Part shown: piece by piece, positions 11,801 to 25,829 of the stretch | Position numbering within the stretch: position 1 is the first letter of the stretch | Layout of the letters: every line of letters begins with the position of its first letter | Source of the DNA: Rostratula benghalensis | Lineage: Eukaryota; Chordata; Aves; Charadriiformes; Rostratulidae | Assembly (NCBI GenBank): GCA_013399305.1 | Contig: VXAI01000241.1 | Coordinates: forward strand, 635,159-699,158 | Length of the DNA: 64,000 nucleotides | Direction: 5' to 3' | The notes under the pieces: model-generated | Told to the model about the DNA's origin: nothing | Databases searched by the model: none | The model's input: only the letters and a program-made list of their open reading frames with translations | Position numbers and translations under genes: made by a program

Positions 11801-14800
11801 GCCATCCTCATTTCTTCAGGTTTGCACCTTTTGCACTGATACAAACAACTCTCTCTGCCAAGCAGAGAGATTATAACACTACTAAATCATTCTGCCCCAT
11901 GAACTCCTGAGGCTGCTGTTTAGTGACTCACTGTAATAGCATGCCTCAAAGTAACTTAACTTCCTCCTATCAAATCTGCTAAGAATTTTTGGAAGGGTGA
12001 ATCAGAAGACATCCTCTTCATTAATTAAGTTTCACAATATTTATTTCCCTCATAGGAAGAGTTTTATTGTCATTCTAATGAGTGAAATGAATGTAAAGCG
12101 AGCAACAAAGATCACTGTCAGTCATTTGTAGGAAAGTAAGTTCAACCACCGAAACAGAATCCAAAAACCTACTTCTTGGCTGTTTGTTGTGATTATTTTT
12201 CAAAACCTCTGCAATAATCTTGCAGTGCCACTGAAGAGCTTTGTGCCACAAAACACTGCAAAGACTACTTTTAGCACTGCAGGCTTGAGCTAGATCCTCG
12301 AGGGTATTAGATGCCCAACTTTGAATTATTTCAGTGGAAGCTATGAACTTCAAAAGAACTCAGATTTTTAAAGGTCTTTAAAAATATGAGCCTCTTGAAC
12401 TGAATAGGAGAGAAACAGAGAGACCAGGAATACAAGAAAGTAAATACTGCAATTATTTTTGACAGCCAGACACCAAATGTAAGATGTTCAGAAGTGGTCA
12501 GCACTTATTTAAATTCTCAAGACAGTGATGTCAGAGCCACCATTTTGTTTCAATAGTCCTCAAATTAGATTAGCATGTGGAATTTTTTAAAAGTCAGTTA
12601 CATTCTTGTGAAATAGTCTGTTCCAGAAATATGAACTGAACCTAGAGCTCAGAGGAGCGGAATGATCAATGAACTGGTAAAGACCTTTTACAAAGGTTTG
12701 TTGTGTTTTCTGGTTGTTTCCAATCTATCCCTAAAGTTTTGCTTTTTCCTTTCCCAATTTAAAGTTACTAACATCGGTAGTGACAGGAAAAATACTATTA
12801 AATGTCTTATGCAATAATCACAAGGTTGCTTGGCACACTCAAAATTTCCTGGGACTCTTGAAAAGAAAGTTTGCAATCAGTTTTTCATTTTGTTTTTATC
12901 AGGTTTTTCTTGTTTGATAGATATAATCCCATTTTATTTAAAACAAATTTTCATGGTGTTGAATGAGTTCGCAACACTGTACATTTCTAACTGAAGTCTT
13001 CTTTGTAAGGGATGCACTTTGCAAATCTTTGCATGAAAAAGTCCCAAATGTGAATCATAAGTGATTAATGCATAAGAGAGGTGCTATCAGTGGTCATGGA
13101 GAGCTGAATAGAGAACACGTAGTTATTAACACCTGTCTCGTTTAACCTTCTGTTAATAAGCCCTGCAATTCTCCTTATGCTGGAGACATAGTGAAGTCCA
13201 TTATCCACAATCCACTACAAAAACCTTTGAGTTTTGTCAAGCTTGAGACCATTTTTAATATAAATAAAACTTCTGTGGGAAAATTTATGACTTGTATTCA
13301 GCTTCTCCAAGTCCTGTGCTACTGACAGAAAACCAGCGTGTATACATTGCAGTTGTTGGGTGTAACAACAATACCTTATCCAATGAGAATATTGCAATAA
13401 TAATACTCGTGGCTATGCAGGAATAGGTTTTTTTCATTATGTAATTTATTTCAAATGCAGCACCTCTTTTAAACATGGCTAGAATTTTGTAAATATCAGT
13501 GCCACTGCTGTGTGTGATTGAAATTGTATGCCCAAGCACAACTAACAGAGATTACGTTTTCAGTTCCACTAACATTTTTGTTGCATTATAGTAACCTACA
13601 CTCTTCTTTTAGCTCTTTCATGATTCATCTTAAAATTACTAGTGGTTATTCACCCTCACATTTTTCCGTATCATCACTAATATTATGTCAGAAAACAAAA
13701 CAAACTTGTTACAGTGTTCTCCCTTGGACGTTTGGACCTGATTGTCCTCCACTCAGGTAAGACCTGGAATCTCTTAGAATCTATCCATAAAAGATATCTA
13801 GGAGCTAAACACTCCAGAAGCCAAAACCTCATAAAAGAATTACTGCATAGGTAGATTAATCTGAATTTGAAAATCTAGCATAATAATGAGCTTTCTAATG
13901 CAGAGACCAAACCTAGTACTCACATGGCCAGAATGGTTGTTCCCTTTTCCCTGGCTTCACGTCTCACTTAATTGTCTGTTCAGAGCTTCATAAAATCTTT
14001 TGTTATCAACTAATTATTCATATGTATGCAAACGAATATACACAGTAGCATAAAATTGCTCCACCCAACTGCTGAAGAAATGATGTGATATGCACTTGTC
14101 TATTGGGAATCTTTAGAGAAAGTGTGTCTTCATTCAAAAATTGTTTTTTCAAAACCCATTCAGAAATGCAGGTAGTCCATGTCAAATGAACTAATAGTAT
14201 CAAAACATAGCTAATGTGTTTTGGCAAAAAACTTCAAAGAACAAATAGGGTAGTGATGTAGGACATCCCTTTACACAAGCTTCTATTAACTCTTTTCAAA
14301 TACATGTTTATCTGTGTGTTTACTATTTACACTTTTTCTTACAATTTCTACCAGTTTTCCTACTACGGACATTACACTCACATGCCTGTAACTCCTCAGC
14401 ACCTCAATGGGAATGCATTTTAAAGTCTGGAGGCACATTTACCAGCTATCAAAGCACTGAAAAGCAAGAGGTTGCACACCAATGTTAATCATTCAGATGT
14501 TTTACTTCTGAATTCCTCTAATACTTTTAAATTAATACCATCTGCTTTTAGCCCTGTATTACTGTTAATTTACAGCTTTGTAATTTTTTTTGACCAGTTC
14601 AGTTTGGGGCCAGTCTTCTGATTAGCCCCTCACAAAGAAAAGCTCTATGATGGGAGTCGCCCTGGCTCCTTCTACTCTGAAAAGAGTTTATTTACTTGTG
14701 CTGCAACAGCTTTATCTTACCAAAGTGATCCTTTGATACCTGTATCATCTAGTGGCCCTACAAAATCTCTGGCATGTTCCCTGTTCTTCATGCACTTGAA

Positions 14801-17800
14801 TAAAGATTTACTACTTCTGTTAGATGGTATTCAAACTCTTTTTTTGGGCAGCTAAATTATATTTATATATTTAATCTGCCAGAGTTTCTGCTCCTTTTCA
14901 ATTTCTTCATTTGGATAGCACTTCAATTTTTGAAGGATTACCTTCAACATGAGGTAAAATTTCTCTCCCTTCTCTACAAAACTTGGCTTCCTTTTTCCTC
15001 TCAGTCCTTTCTTAGTAGGTGGTAACCTTGGCCCTGTGCATTCAGTATTTGTCTGCAGGAAGCTTCCACACAGTCTGAAAAAAATTAAAGTTAAAAAGCT
15101 CAAGTGCCTTGGAAGCTCCACTAACATATGGATTTAACCTAACTTCTAACTTACGATTCCTAAAGTTTGGTAATGCCAACTTTCCCTTAAAGTATAAGGA
15201 AGAAAAACCAAGCAAATAATTTGAGAGAAATGTTATAAGAAATTGTGAGAGTATTTACAACTGAAAGTCTTGGATGATCTTAACCACATATTTGCCAATA
15301 CTGCACTACTTAATTAATGAATGACTAAGTATTACAGTGGTAGAATGCACCCATAAGAATAAACACTTGACAATCAGCTCTCAGAAGTGCTAGGCACACC
15401 TTGTGAATTAGGTTTGTTCAGCTTCTACTGTCTTTTTCTGAAGGCATGAAAGGAGACAAGAGTCCTTCTTCAGCTGCTGCAAATGTTCCTCAGTGTGGAC
15501 AAGTCAACAATCCAGCAACTTAAATGCACTTCTTGATAGAGTAGGATTTCACTCCCTGCGACTCAAGGTAGTCTTAAGTTGCCCTCTAGAATGAAGTCTT
15601 GTAGTATGGTAGCTAGAATTGCAATATGCTTCAAACTTTCAACAGCAGATTCATTCAAGAAAAGAGCCAATTATAATATTTGATTTTCTTGGTTTTTAAT
15701 ATTCTATCAATGGAACTTTTTTCCTAGCTTTTTATTAATACAGGTCATTGAAAAGTTTACTGTCCTACTAACTACAGAGAAGGGAATTTCCTCCTAGTTG
15801 TACATCTGCAAACATACAGCACCCCTGAGGCAGCTCCCAAAAGACCAGACCTCCTTTTATTTTTCAGAGCAAAGTACCTTTTTTCTTCTAGTGATCTACG
15901 AAACCAAGAAATCCTGCTTTCTTGTCCTTGATCACTGAATTCAGAAGGATAAGTCAAATTTTATAACCATGGCAAAATGCCAGCTAATATCTCATGGCCC
16001 TACAGACTGTGAAGCACAGGGCTGCAATAAGAATCTTGCCAGAAAATACTATTTCATCTAATTTGTGGAAAGGACAAGTGCTTCATCTCTTTCACATTCT
16101 TCTAATACTTGAAAGAGCAGTGTACACTTCTGCTCTGCTGCTACTGCAGCTGCTTTCTTTTATAGGCATCTCTTACATTTGCCTGGAGGCATGTTAATCT
16201 GACACAGCAGCAAGCTGCTAATGGGCATCTGCCATCACTAAGCACAGCTAATATAATCCTGGAGCAAGGTGGCAATACTCCAATTCTTCTGAATGGCTCT
16301 TAGGGAGGGGTGGAAAAGGGGGGCAGTAAGGGGCACAAGGGGACGTGCTGTATTTTAGCATAGTTCAGCAGAAAAACTACATGACTGAGCCTAGTGTTTG
16401 CAAAAACAGAGAATTCACTACTTGGAATCATCCAGGCTCTGCAGATGTCACTGATTCTTAATGAAACATGTAGTATTGATTTTGTTTGATCCTTGTAACA
16501 CCTTCCACTGCTTCAGTTAAAGTTACTAGCTCACAATCCTGGAAACAACCATGGCATGAGGACACCTGCAACACAACCAGAGCAGTCCTCATATTTTAAT
16601 AGACAAAAGTCGCGTAGGAGAATTCAGGACTTGCCACAGCGCTGAGCAAATGCCAGATGTCCATAGACATGATCGGCCACAGCTGCACTCTGGACAGCCC
16701 TTTCTAGCTAAGGAGTAGGCTTTAAATAAAGCTACAGAGGAGGGTAGGATAGGAAGGCCAGCCAAGCAGGACAGGTGAGAGAGTACAGATCTTGCACAGA
16801 TAAGCAGGTGCAGAAATACCCTATCCTGACTCCCCCTCCTTCATACAGGAGGCACTGAAGCAGTGTCACGCTGCAACCTTGTCCCCTCTGAATGCTGGGG
16901 GGATCAAAGGTTCTGAAAAAGCGAAGGGTTGCCTAAACTACTTTATTACAATATCATGCTTTGGAGACCATAGGCTGCTCTCCAGGCAGGCCACTTCAAT
17001 TTGCCTCAGGAACAAGGCTCAAGCAAAGGTATCTGAAGACTCTCAAGAGTTGAGGTGTAACTGGCCCCTTCCTGCTCTCATACTGCTCAACTCTGTAACT
17101 TCTGAGAGGGTGAAGTACCAGGGACACAGGTTATAGCAATTACTCTTCTGGCTGGGATCATAATTTCACAAATTAAACCAAATCACATTAAAAAAAAAAA
17201 AAAAGCCATCCACTTCATAGAAATGGGGATTGTACACATCTATATAGCTATATGCAGCATAAAAGTAAGAACATTTAAAAAAAAAAATCCTGATCAGTTT
17301 GCAAAAGATATTTTTAAGAACTCATGTTTTCAAGGAAAAACTTGGCTACTTCTAACAGCACGTGGCAATTCACAGTTTGGGACTGGGAATGCAGTCCTAG
17401 CTTAATCAAAGTTTGTGTGCTTTTTCCAGGACTTTTCCTTTGAAAAGAATCTACATAAATAATTTTGTGTGCTAAGGAGCATATCTTAAATGTTAATGAA
17501 GGTCAGATAAATCTTTAGGGTACACAAAATTGCAGGTGCACATAAGCAGGCCCTGAGCAGCACACTAAAGAAATCAACACGGCACCACAGCAGTTTCTGT
17601 GGAGCAGTTTCTTTAGGAGGCTTCATGTAGTTGCTCCAGCTTCCTTCCTCAGATGTGCACATTTTTTGTAGAACAATTAAATAAATAAATCCCAGAATTT
17701 GCAGCTCACTTGAACCCTATGGTCAAATTAACTTTTTCAGACTGCAACTTTAACATCATGACAACACATTCGAGACATTAAGTAGTTTCATTTTATTTAT

Positions 17801-20772
17801 TTTAAGGAAATTCAGGGAGGATGAAGCAGTATTTTCAACTGGTATCACAGCCTGGAGTTTCCACATTTAAGACAAACTGCCAGTGATGCACCTGAGTTAA
17901 CTTCCTCTTGCCTTTGATGTTCTTTATTTCTCACACAAGCCTCTTAGTTACAAGAAAGCTAGTTAGAAAAGATTTCAGAGTCTCTTTTATCATAGACCAG
18001 AAAAATAAAGTTAAAAGCAGAGCACTATGTTTTCTAAACCACCTTGAAGCTAATGAAAAAGCCTCAGACTTAAAAGAAAAAACTTACAGAGGTGCTTAAC
18101 CATAACAGGCTGAGTATCTATTGAAAAACCACAAAAAAGATTTCCCTCTTATGTGGGAAGATTATTCAAAAGAGCTAAATATTAGTGGAGCTTTGTGGGT
18201 TTTATTACATATATCAAAGAGGTACTTGCTACATTGAAAAAATATTAAATGAAGTGACTCAATGAGAAGCAAAAGTTTGCAGGATGTTACTCATTTGTGA
18301 AGTTTGATTACATTTTGAATTTTTAACTAGTATTTTACTATGCATGCAAATATTTCACGAGAAAAGCAATTGCACAATAGATCATATCAGAAGTACTTTT
18401 GACATTGAGGACCTTCCAAAGTGTATATTAATTTGTCCCAAAAGTAGCCCCCCACACTTTATTCAAAACCTTAAATTACAGCAGATAAGTTCTAATAACA
18501 GATGTATCTGTAAATTACTTGCCCCATCAAAAATGTTTTTCTTGACCTGCTTGGAAAGGCTGAATTTTGGAACAGAAGCAGTATTCCCAGAAATATTGAC
18601 CCTTGTAGTCAAAACTCTTGCATGTTTTCTCTGATCCTGGATGAGCACAGCAAATCAAAGTGCTGTCAGCTTGCTACTGTTTGGGCATGTAACAGATTCA
18701 ATAGACAAAAACAGTAGAATGCAGGAGTTTGTTTTTATTTCATCCTGCAATATTGTTTAACAAAAGCACGTCTGAGATAAAGGTTACCGTGTACAGAGGG
18801 TGTGACAGTGATTATTCTATCAGCAGTGTTTGGATAACCCATGCAGACTCCACTAAGCTTTCACACTCTCTGCTGCACCCCACTCCCCTAAAAATAACGC
18901 TGTTTTCTCCAGATTAAAAGTCCAGCCTTCTGTAGGTTTTGAATCAGTACCGCAACAAAAGAAATTACCTCTATATTTCCCACTGGTTTTAACATCAATA
19001 CAGCTCTTCTGCCATCAACCAAGACAGGAGACATTGTTCAGGCAGGCACTCAGCTTTTTGCAATGCCTCATCAATTAGACATGCGGCTTGCATCCTCCAA
19101 GCTCCAGCTTTCCAGCTGGTTCTCTTTTGTCTCTTCTAAGCAGCAAGCTCCTTCTTTGATATTTGCAGTAACCTCCTCCTTCTCATCTTTGTAAACTTGC
19201 CAGCTCTTTGACTGATTTTTTCTGGGATGAGAAGGAAATAGATGTATTGTGGTGGTTTTTCAACACACGTTGCCCAATAGATGGGCTCTGAGCAACAGCA
19301 CTCCTCCTCGCACCCAGAAATGCTGGCTGCTGGCAATCTATGTAGACAGCAGCCCCTGAAATTAACAGTCAGATGAAAGTAAACTAGACAACCAAAGGGG
19401 CAACCTTGGGAAATGCTTAGCTTACCTTATATGGTTCCCAGACAGTTAGATTTAGATTCTGATCTTGTCTGGTTTTTGACATCTCAGGATTATCTTCTAC
19501 TTATTTGTATATTTAAAACTGTTAGGTAAGAAGATAATCAGACCAAAGATTATAAAGAAGGGGATGAGGAAATTATAAGGAAATAAAAAGAAAAATTATT
19601 AAGGAAGTAAAAAAAGCTAAATAGAACATAGGAAGTGCTTGTTTTATTTTTTTTCCCTAAATGGTGTTCTAAACTGTGAAGTTCCCATACAGTTTTGTGA
19701 AGAAAAATGTCACCTAATTTTGTCACCCAATTTGTGTGATTGCATTACTACACATTTGTGCAACACCAGCAAAAACTTACCTACAGTAAAGCAGCAAATT
19801 CAGTTCTCATTAGAGCAAAGGACAGGAGAATTTTAGGCAATTCAGCTGCAAAACAACATTGCCTGCTGAAGACTTACAGACTGCAAGGTGCCAAAACCAT
19901 AATGACTTCTGCTGTTACCTGCCACCAGTTTTGGAGAAAGCCCTGGTTTCAATGGAAGGAAGTTGCTGCTACTGCAAGTTTGCTGGGTTCTGTTCTTTTT
20001 TGTGGAATATTTTGTGCGAGTTCTATAGTTGGTGTCTCACATACAAGGGATAAAAACCCTGGCAGTCCCACAAATACAAAACACCAGCATTTACATTGCT
20101 TGCTCCCAGGGAGCATGGTAGGGTGCAGGGCTACCCAGGGGATGCTGCCTCTGGCACATCCTCCCTTCCCAGGGGCAGACTCTCATCCTCAAAGGATTTG
20201 CGGTAACCTGAGGCCACCTGCACCCAGAGCCAGGTTGTGGTCCCACCCATCTCCTTTCCACCACCCAACTACTTCTAAGGGAGCAGAAAGGACATCATAG
20301 CACAGTGCCTTTAAATATTTTTTGCAATGAGAAAACTTCTCACATGCCCTTACTCTACCAGTCAAAACAAGCACACAACACAGCCTTAAGGGTTGTTTTT
20401 CTTCATCTTATTCCCCAGACTTTATAAAGGTGTGTGGGTAGAAGGGGAGGTCAATGTTCAGTGTCTTGGCAGATTGTAGTGATTTACATCCGCCCTGTCC
20501 TTGGTCTGCCAAATTTTAGACATAACAGGGCTGGAAGGAGGTGCACAGACTACAGCCTTACTGAACAAACTTTGCAGACATAAATTTTGAAAACACACAT
20601 GAGAAAGGTCATAAGGAAGTGCTCCCTCACCATGGCCAAGTGACAGATTCTCACTCTCAATGAAAATGCTGCCCGTATGAGCTGCACTGGCTCGGGAGTT
20701 AAAAGCAGCTGGGGAGCGAAAGAGGATGTGGTTACTGTTTGGGGGACTTAGAATTCAAACAAGGTCTTTTTT
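8851..20772. other. Noncoding single-copy DNA, no gene recognised
   Basis: This is about 12 kb of AT-rich sequence with no convincing exon, RNA gene or transposon. The 186-codon plus-strand frame at 19,740-20,300 spans a locally GC-richer patch and has no domain or splice framing I recognise. Small items are two direct copies of CAATCATATGA near 10,121 and 10,138, and an A15 tract at 17,190-17,204. Confidence 0.65.
17190..17204. repeat. Poly-A tract (15)
   Basis: There are fifteen uninterrupted A residues. A further ten-A run lies near 17,278. No retrocopy body was recognised upstream. Confidence 0.8.
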
Positions 20773-20809
20773 CTCTCTCTCTGGGTTTTTGTTGTTGTTG
20801 TTGTTGTTT
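20773..20809. repeat. (CT)n followed by (GTT)n microsatellite
   Basis: A short CT run is followed by six consecutive GTT units and then a T-rich end. On the minus strand this gives a polyglutamine-looking stretch in a small open frame, which is a repeat artefact and not a gene. Confidence 0.85.
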
Positions 20810-22007
20810 TCTCTCTAATGTTCCCTTTAAAGCCTTTTCCAGTCCATAAAATCTATCCTCTAAGTGGGTCCTGTGCACTGTCATCCCTTCTGGCATGAAA
20901 TAGGAAATGCTACCTCTTAAACTTACCTTTTCATCTTCAGCCACATATCCATTTGGGTTTTTACTACCAGAACACCTGAAACCAAGGTTTTCAGTGCCTC
21001 ATCATGCTCTCTCCCTTAACTGCTCCTGGAGTGGTTACAAATAGCTTGAAATCTGCATGCAGAGAGAAAATACCTCTTTCAACACCCTTCCTCTTCTTCT
21101 GCGCAAGGGTAAGTGCACTCATCCTTAGAACACTTCTCTCTGTCCCTGTGTTTAGGGGAGACACCAACAAGACCAAAACTCAGCCTCATGGTTTCCCCAC
21201 CCTCTACATGAAGCACCCCAAGACTGGGACACAAGTCTGCACATCATGATGCTTAAAACAGACAGAAAGACACCACATTCTTGGGTGGCCACCTCCAGAA
21301 ATGCTCCTACAGAAGTGCTGGACTGCAGCACAGGCAAAACATGGAGCGCCGATGTCCCCTCTTGAGCCAGTCCCTCAAGAGTGGTAAGGAGATAGCATGA
21401 GGGAAATTTCCTTGAATAAACTGCTGTACTGTAGAGAGGGAAAAAAAAAAAAAAAGATGGGGAAATATTTCCAAGAACAATGCCACAGGAGAATTCTGAA
21501 AAGTCATTATTAGCTTATTACTCCAAAAAGTCTTAGGCAAGCTATGAATTAATCCCCTCCTAAATAGCAGTCGTAACATGTTTATATATTTTTCAGAAGC
21601 CTTCAGACAGTTTTACATGGAATGTAGCTGTCAACAAATAAATAAAAGCATATTTGTTTAAGAAAAAAAGATATATTGTTCAAGTTATTTGTAACGTGAC
21701 ACCCTCTGTAAACTTTCTGCTTGCATCTGTCCTTGACCACACAATATTGATGGCCAGTGAAGGTGTATGGTACTGTATCTGGATTCCCAGAATGGACAGA
21801 TAGGTTAACTCTCAGTCTATCTGCACTAGATTACCTCAAAAGCTCAGTACTATGAAGACTAAACAGTAAGTGGGTACACACTGAAGTCAGTGTTCAGATT
21901 ATGTGTTTGTCTGTGCTTCAGCAGTACATACGCTAACAATGAAGTGATGCCCACATTAGGAAAGCCACTGCACAACAAGGGACACTCAAGTTCTATAATG
22001 AAGCAAT
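20810..22007. other. Noncoding, poly-A tract at 21,441-21,455
   Basis: No gene is recognised. The only low-complexity feature is a run of fifteen A residues at 21,441-21,455. Confidence 0.65.
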
Positions 22008-22041
22008 GGGGCGGGGGAGGGGGGGACACGACAGGGGGAGG
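22008..22041 (+). other. Potential G-quadruplex sequence
   Basis: Closely spaced G-runs of 4, 5, 7 and 5 are separated by C, A and an 8-base spacer. Splitting the seven-G run gives four tracts of at least three G with one-base loops, which meets the usual G-quadruplex pattern. It stands out against the AT-rich surroundings and lies about 150 bp upstream of the GGGAA array. Folding is inferred from pattern only. Confidence 0.7.
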
Positions 22042-22188
22042 AACCAACCCACCACTGTCATCTGCAGTTCCTATAGCAGTGACATCTGCAAGACAGGCAC
22101 TGAAAACCAATGGTGTTGGGGGTGGCAATAACACACATGAAAGCAAAAAAAATCTGTCTTTGAAAAATATCTGAAGAATGAAAAAGAG
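22042..22188. other. Noncoding spacer between G-run cluster and GGGAA array
   Basis: This is unique sequence with a further G-rich stretch around 22,110-22,125. No other feature is seen. Confidence 0.6.
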
Positions 22189-22343
22189 AAAGGGAAGGGA
22201 AGGGAAGGGAAGGGAAGGGAAGGGAAGGGAAGGGAAGGGAAGGGAAGGGAAGGGAAGGGAANNNNNNNNNGAAGGGAAGGGAAGGGAAGGGAAGGGAAGG
22301 GAAGGGAAGGGAAGGGAAGGGAAGGGAAGGGAAGGGAAGGGAA
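22189..22343 (+). repeat. (GGGAA)n pentanucleotide microsatellite with assembly gap
   Basis: GGGAA repeats without visible error on both sides of nine N residues at 22,262-22,270, giving at least 28 visible units. The plus strand is all purine, the sort of tract that can form triplex or quadruplex structures. The repeated amino acids in the frames crossing it come from the array itself, so no protein should be called. The true array length is unknown because the gap sits inside a perfect repeat. Confidence 0.97.
22262..22270. other. Assembly gap (9 N) inside the GGGAA array
   Basis: There are nine undetermined bases flanked on both sides by the same repeat. The gap size is probably an estimate. 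Confidence 0.98.
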
Positions 22344-25117
22344 ACAATAGCTTAGGTCAAATAAACCCTTTTATAAAAAATCAGACTGTAATAGGAAGTA
22401 TAGGAAGGTACCTGTAGCAAGGTATCCTCTTTCAGTCCGTATGGGAGAAGATCCCCATTCCCTCACTTCCTAAGAAGGAATCTCTTCACAGGCTATTATT
22501 CCTGGTAAAGTATATTAGTAATGTTTTCTAACTTACAAGAGATCCAGTATTTATAAGGGCAGGATATTTCAGGTAATTGTGACAAAACTGAAAAAACAGT
22601 CACACATGGTGAAAAGTTTACTATCATATTAAATACAGTGTTCAGGGCCGGGGTGGGGAGGAAGGATTTTAAATCAAGACCTCTCAAAATGTACTGATGC
22701 TTCACCTCATTCCAAGCACACTTAAATACTATCACAAACAATGGAAAGTATGTTCCTGGAACAAAGTATTAAAGAAATGCCAGGTTTTACACTTACATTG
22801 AAGTTTGCATGAGGTAAAAAGTCATGTGTTACATATACCCTAATTATAGTTAAGATTATGCACCAGGGTAAGTATAGTAAGATTATGTGCAGCTGAAAAC
22901 TACAAGAGCTTTGCAACTCAAATTATTACTTGTGTTTGGAAACTTCATGCAAGTAAATTCAACTCATGATAATTTTTTTCCTGTTGTTTATATATATAGC
23001 TATGATACTGCCAAAAGCAATTTGACTTAAATAGCTCAACCTCCAAAACTTACACTGGCACAAAGATACACCTCTTAGAAAACCCTTTCATTTTTTGCAG
23101 GTATTCTGTTTCTTTGATTTGGGCAGGAAGTGAAAAGGTGGATTATTTTTCAAGTTGTAGTGGAATACCCAAAGCAGTCTTCTCTTTCTTTTTTCATAGC
23201 CTCTCAAACAAAATGCAAATATTGTAAATTGAATTCTAACCACAATGCATGGCTGCATTATCCTTGATGACACTCCTTTCATTACCATGCCAGCTATACA
23301 TGCCTTAATGGACACACATGAAAACCATCCAAAGCAAGGGACTGTGCCATATAATTCCTCAGCAGTTCCATGTATTTATCTCTGTGCAATGAACTTCTAC
23401 AAGGCTGTTTTTTACCTATGCCCACATTTCATTTGACTGTTGATGGGAATATGATGCATGCATGGGTCATCCCTCTCCTGCAGAGCAAGAGAAAACCCAG
23501 AAGAAAGCCATTTCACCCATGGGAAACAGTTTGATTAACTTGTTCAGAAGAGGACACAGGAAGATGGCCTGCAACAACATTAATTAAAGCAGACAGACTA
23601 ACTACAAATGCATTGTGTAATGCACCCATTAGAGACTACTGTCAACAAATCAACAGTGGATAAGCACAAGGAAGAAAGGCAGTCAGTCCATCACCACACA
23701 GGGAGCCAGGTAGCATACACAGGGGAAACTCCGGTGATGTTAATGATGTAATTTAAAGTCCCTGACATACCCATACCCCCTGCTTGATACCCATCACAGC
23801 AATAGTCTGCTCTAATGCAATTATCTCAATTGTCTTATTCCTGTGCGTGAGCGCTGCCACCATGCTCTGAGGGGCCAGCACACTGAGCCCTGCAGCAAAT
23901 TCCCCACTACACCACTGCCCTGCACATCAGGCCCATGGAGGGCACCATGCCCTTCACAGGGCATCTCCTGTATCTGCCAAAGGTCTGATCTGTTCCACCA
24001 GGCCCTGTAGCAATGGTTGCAGTGACTAAAAAAGTAACAAACACCCTTATTCCCACCTGCTGTCTATGGATAAATTTTATTTTGGATTTTATGACAAAGT
24101 TTAACTGTTTTTCCTCAATCTTGCTGACTAATTAGAGAGCTGTGGTGCATGGATTCCTGCTAAACAATATGCTATGGGAGGAAGTGTCAGATCTCCTGAC
24201 TCACTCTGCTGTCTTATCTGGCATCCCTGTCTGTCACAAAATGGCAAAAGACAGTAGTTGCAGCTACTAGAATAAATCGAGCATATGAATTACCACTCTT
24301 TGGCACGGAGGGCAGATGGCATAGAGTAACCTGGATCCTCCCTTTTTTCCAGAAGAGAATGACTGGATTCTAACCGCCTGCTGGATGCGGGCCCCGGACC
24401 CTGCTCTAACTTCCAAATAAGTGCCTGGCAATTGTTTAGGAGAGCTCTAGTTGGCAGGGGTTCAAACTGCAAGTGGGACTGTTTTAACAATTTAAGAGTA
24501 TAGATAGTCAGGTTCCAGCGTCTGGGAACATTCCTTACACTGTATAGCTTACAAATATAGACACAGCCAACACGCATAGCTATGCACTGCCCTCATCCCC
24601 ATGTGAGCACAGTTTGGCAGCTAGAGAAGGGACTAGCTAGAGCATTAGGCTACACTCTGCAAGGCACAGGGCATCACAGCTGAATCAGAGCCTTCAAGGA
24701 TGATTCATTGCTGATCTTAATTACACACACTTTATTTTAAACTGCCTCCCTGGAAGATAAAAATTACTTTTTTTCCCCCAATACAGGAACAAAGAGGACA
24801 GTATGACCACAGGTCTCCCTCTGTTAATTTTTACTTCAGTGCCACCAGGGCATAACCTAGACTACATATCAAAGAGATACTTCTGGAAGATACTTGAAAT
24901 ATAGCATACAATGAATATATGTAGCTCAGTGTAAAAAGAAATTAACTGAAAATGTGATCATTATAAATTACTTTTGTACACCATAAAGAACACTAGAAAC
25001 CACACACTAGCAGTACCAAGGCCATAAACAACACCAGTCATTTCCCACAAAGCAGGAAAAAACCTAAACTTAGACTTCTTAGCAATATTGAAAGAGAAAG
25101 ATTAGGGTTGCTGAAGG
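22344..25117. other. Noncoding, no gene recognised
   Basis: This is AT-rich single-copy DNA. A short alternating TA run lies near 22,988-23,000. A GC-richer segment near 24,300-24,420 gives a 95-codon minus-strand frame with no recognisable domain. No element boundaries are visible. Confidence 0.65.
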
Positions 25118-25179
25118 ATTTTTTATTATTATTATTGTTGTTGTTATTATTATTATTATTATCATCATCATTATTATTT
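25118..25179. repeat. (ATT)n microsatellite with GTT and ATC variant units
   Basis: An ATT repeat runs through blocks of GTT and ATC variants before returning to ATT. The interruptions show an old, mutated microsatellite. It produces a polyleucine-like stretch in a plus-strand frame, which is a repeat artefact. Confidence 0.9.
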
Positions 25180-25829
25180 CTGAAGCTTCCCTTCTCCCTT
25201 TTTCCCATATCAAGATCTCACATCAATAAAACAGTATTAGGAAGTCAGCAGCCCCCTACCTTCTTCAGAGGGCTGCATGCAAGAAGGAGTCTCATCCCCT
25301 GTCCTGAGATGCCCCAGCAAGGAGCACAATCTCCTTCAGGTCCTTCTGCAGTCAAGGGTGGGGAAAGACCCTCAGAGCTCATGGTGGCTTACCACTATCT
25401 TCTTCCAAAGTAGCAGATCTCCCAGGTATGAAATCTATCAAATAGTGACAGGTCAGAGCAGAGCACTCTGTTCCTGTAGAGAGTGAGACTTGTAACCAAC
25501 CTCCGATAAGAGAAAATACCGTATATTGAACTCCACATCAAGGTTGAGAAAACAAAGGAGGCAGCAGGAAACTACTTCAAATTTGTGTTTCAAAAAAAAA
25601 AAGAGCAAGAGCATAAACTGTTTGGCACCACCACAGCCACCCATTTCCTACAGCAAGGTTCATTACTGTTTTCATTACCTCTAACCAGTGGGCACCATAA
25701 TTCAACTGATGGATAAAAGCAAATATATTACATTGCAGGTGTTAGAAAAAAACTTTGAGGTCTAACCCTGGCCAGAGGAAAATCTAACATAAATACAGAT
25801 GGCTGTATTACAGAGAAAGAAAACAGATG
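25180..25829. other. Noncoding, nothing recognised
   Basis: This is unique sequence with an A11 run at 25,592-25,602. I see no gene or element in it. Confidence 0.6.

Noticed and set aside
19740..20300. 186-codon plus-strand open frame
   Set aside because: It has no domain, signal or splice framing that I recognise, and a second frame overlaps it. Frames of this size occur by chance in 64 kb where local GC rises.
22178..22417. Repeat-encoded proteins across the GGGAA array
   Set aside because: They are direct translations of a microsatellite and an N gap.
24440..24480. tRNA-like GGTTCAA word
   Set aside because: It has no paired arms, A-box or acceptor stem at tRNA spacing.
25108..25413. 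Signal-peptide-like polyleucine frame
   Set aside because: The leucine run is the translation of the ATT/GTT microsatellite.
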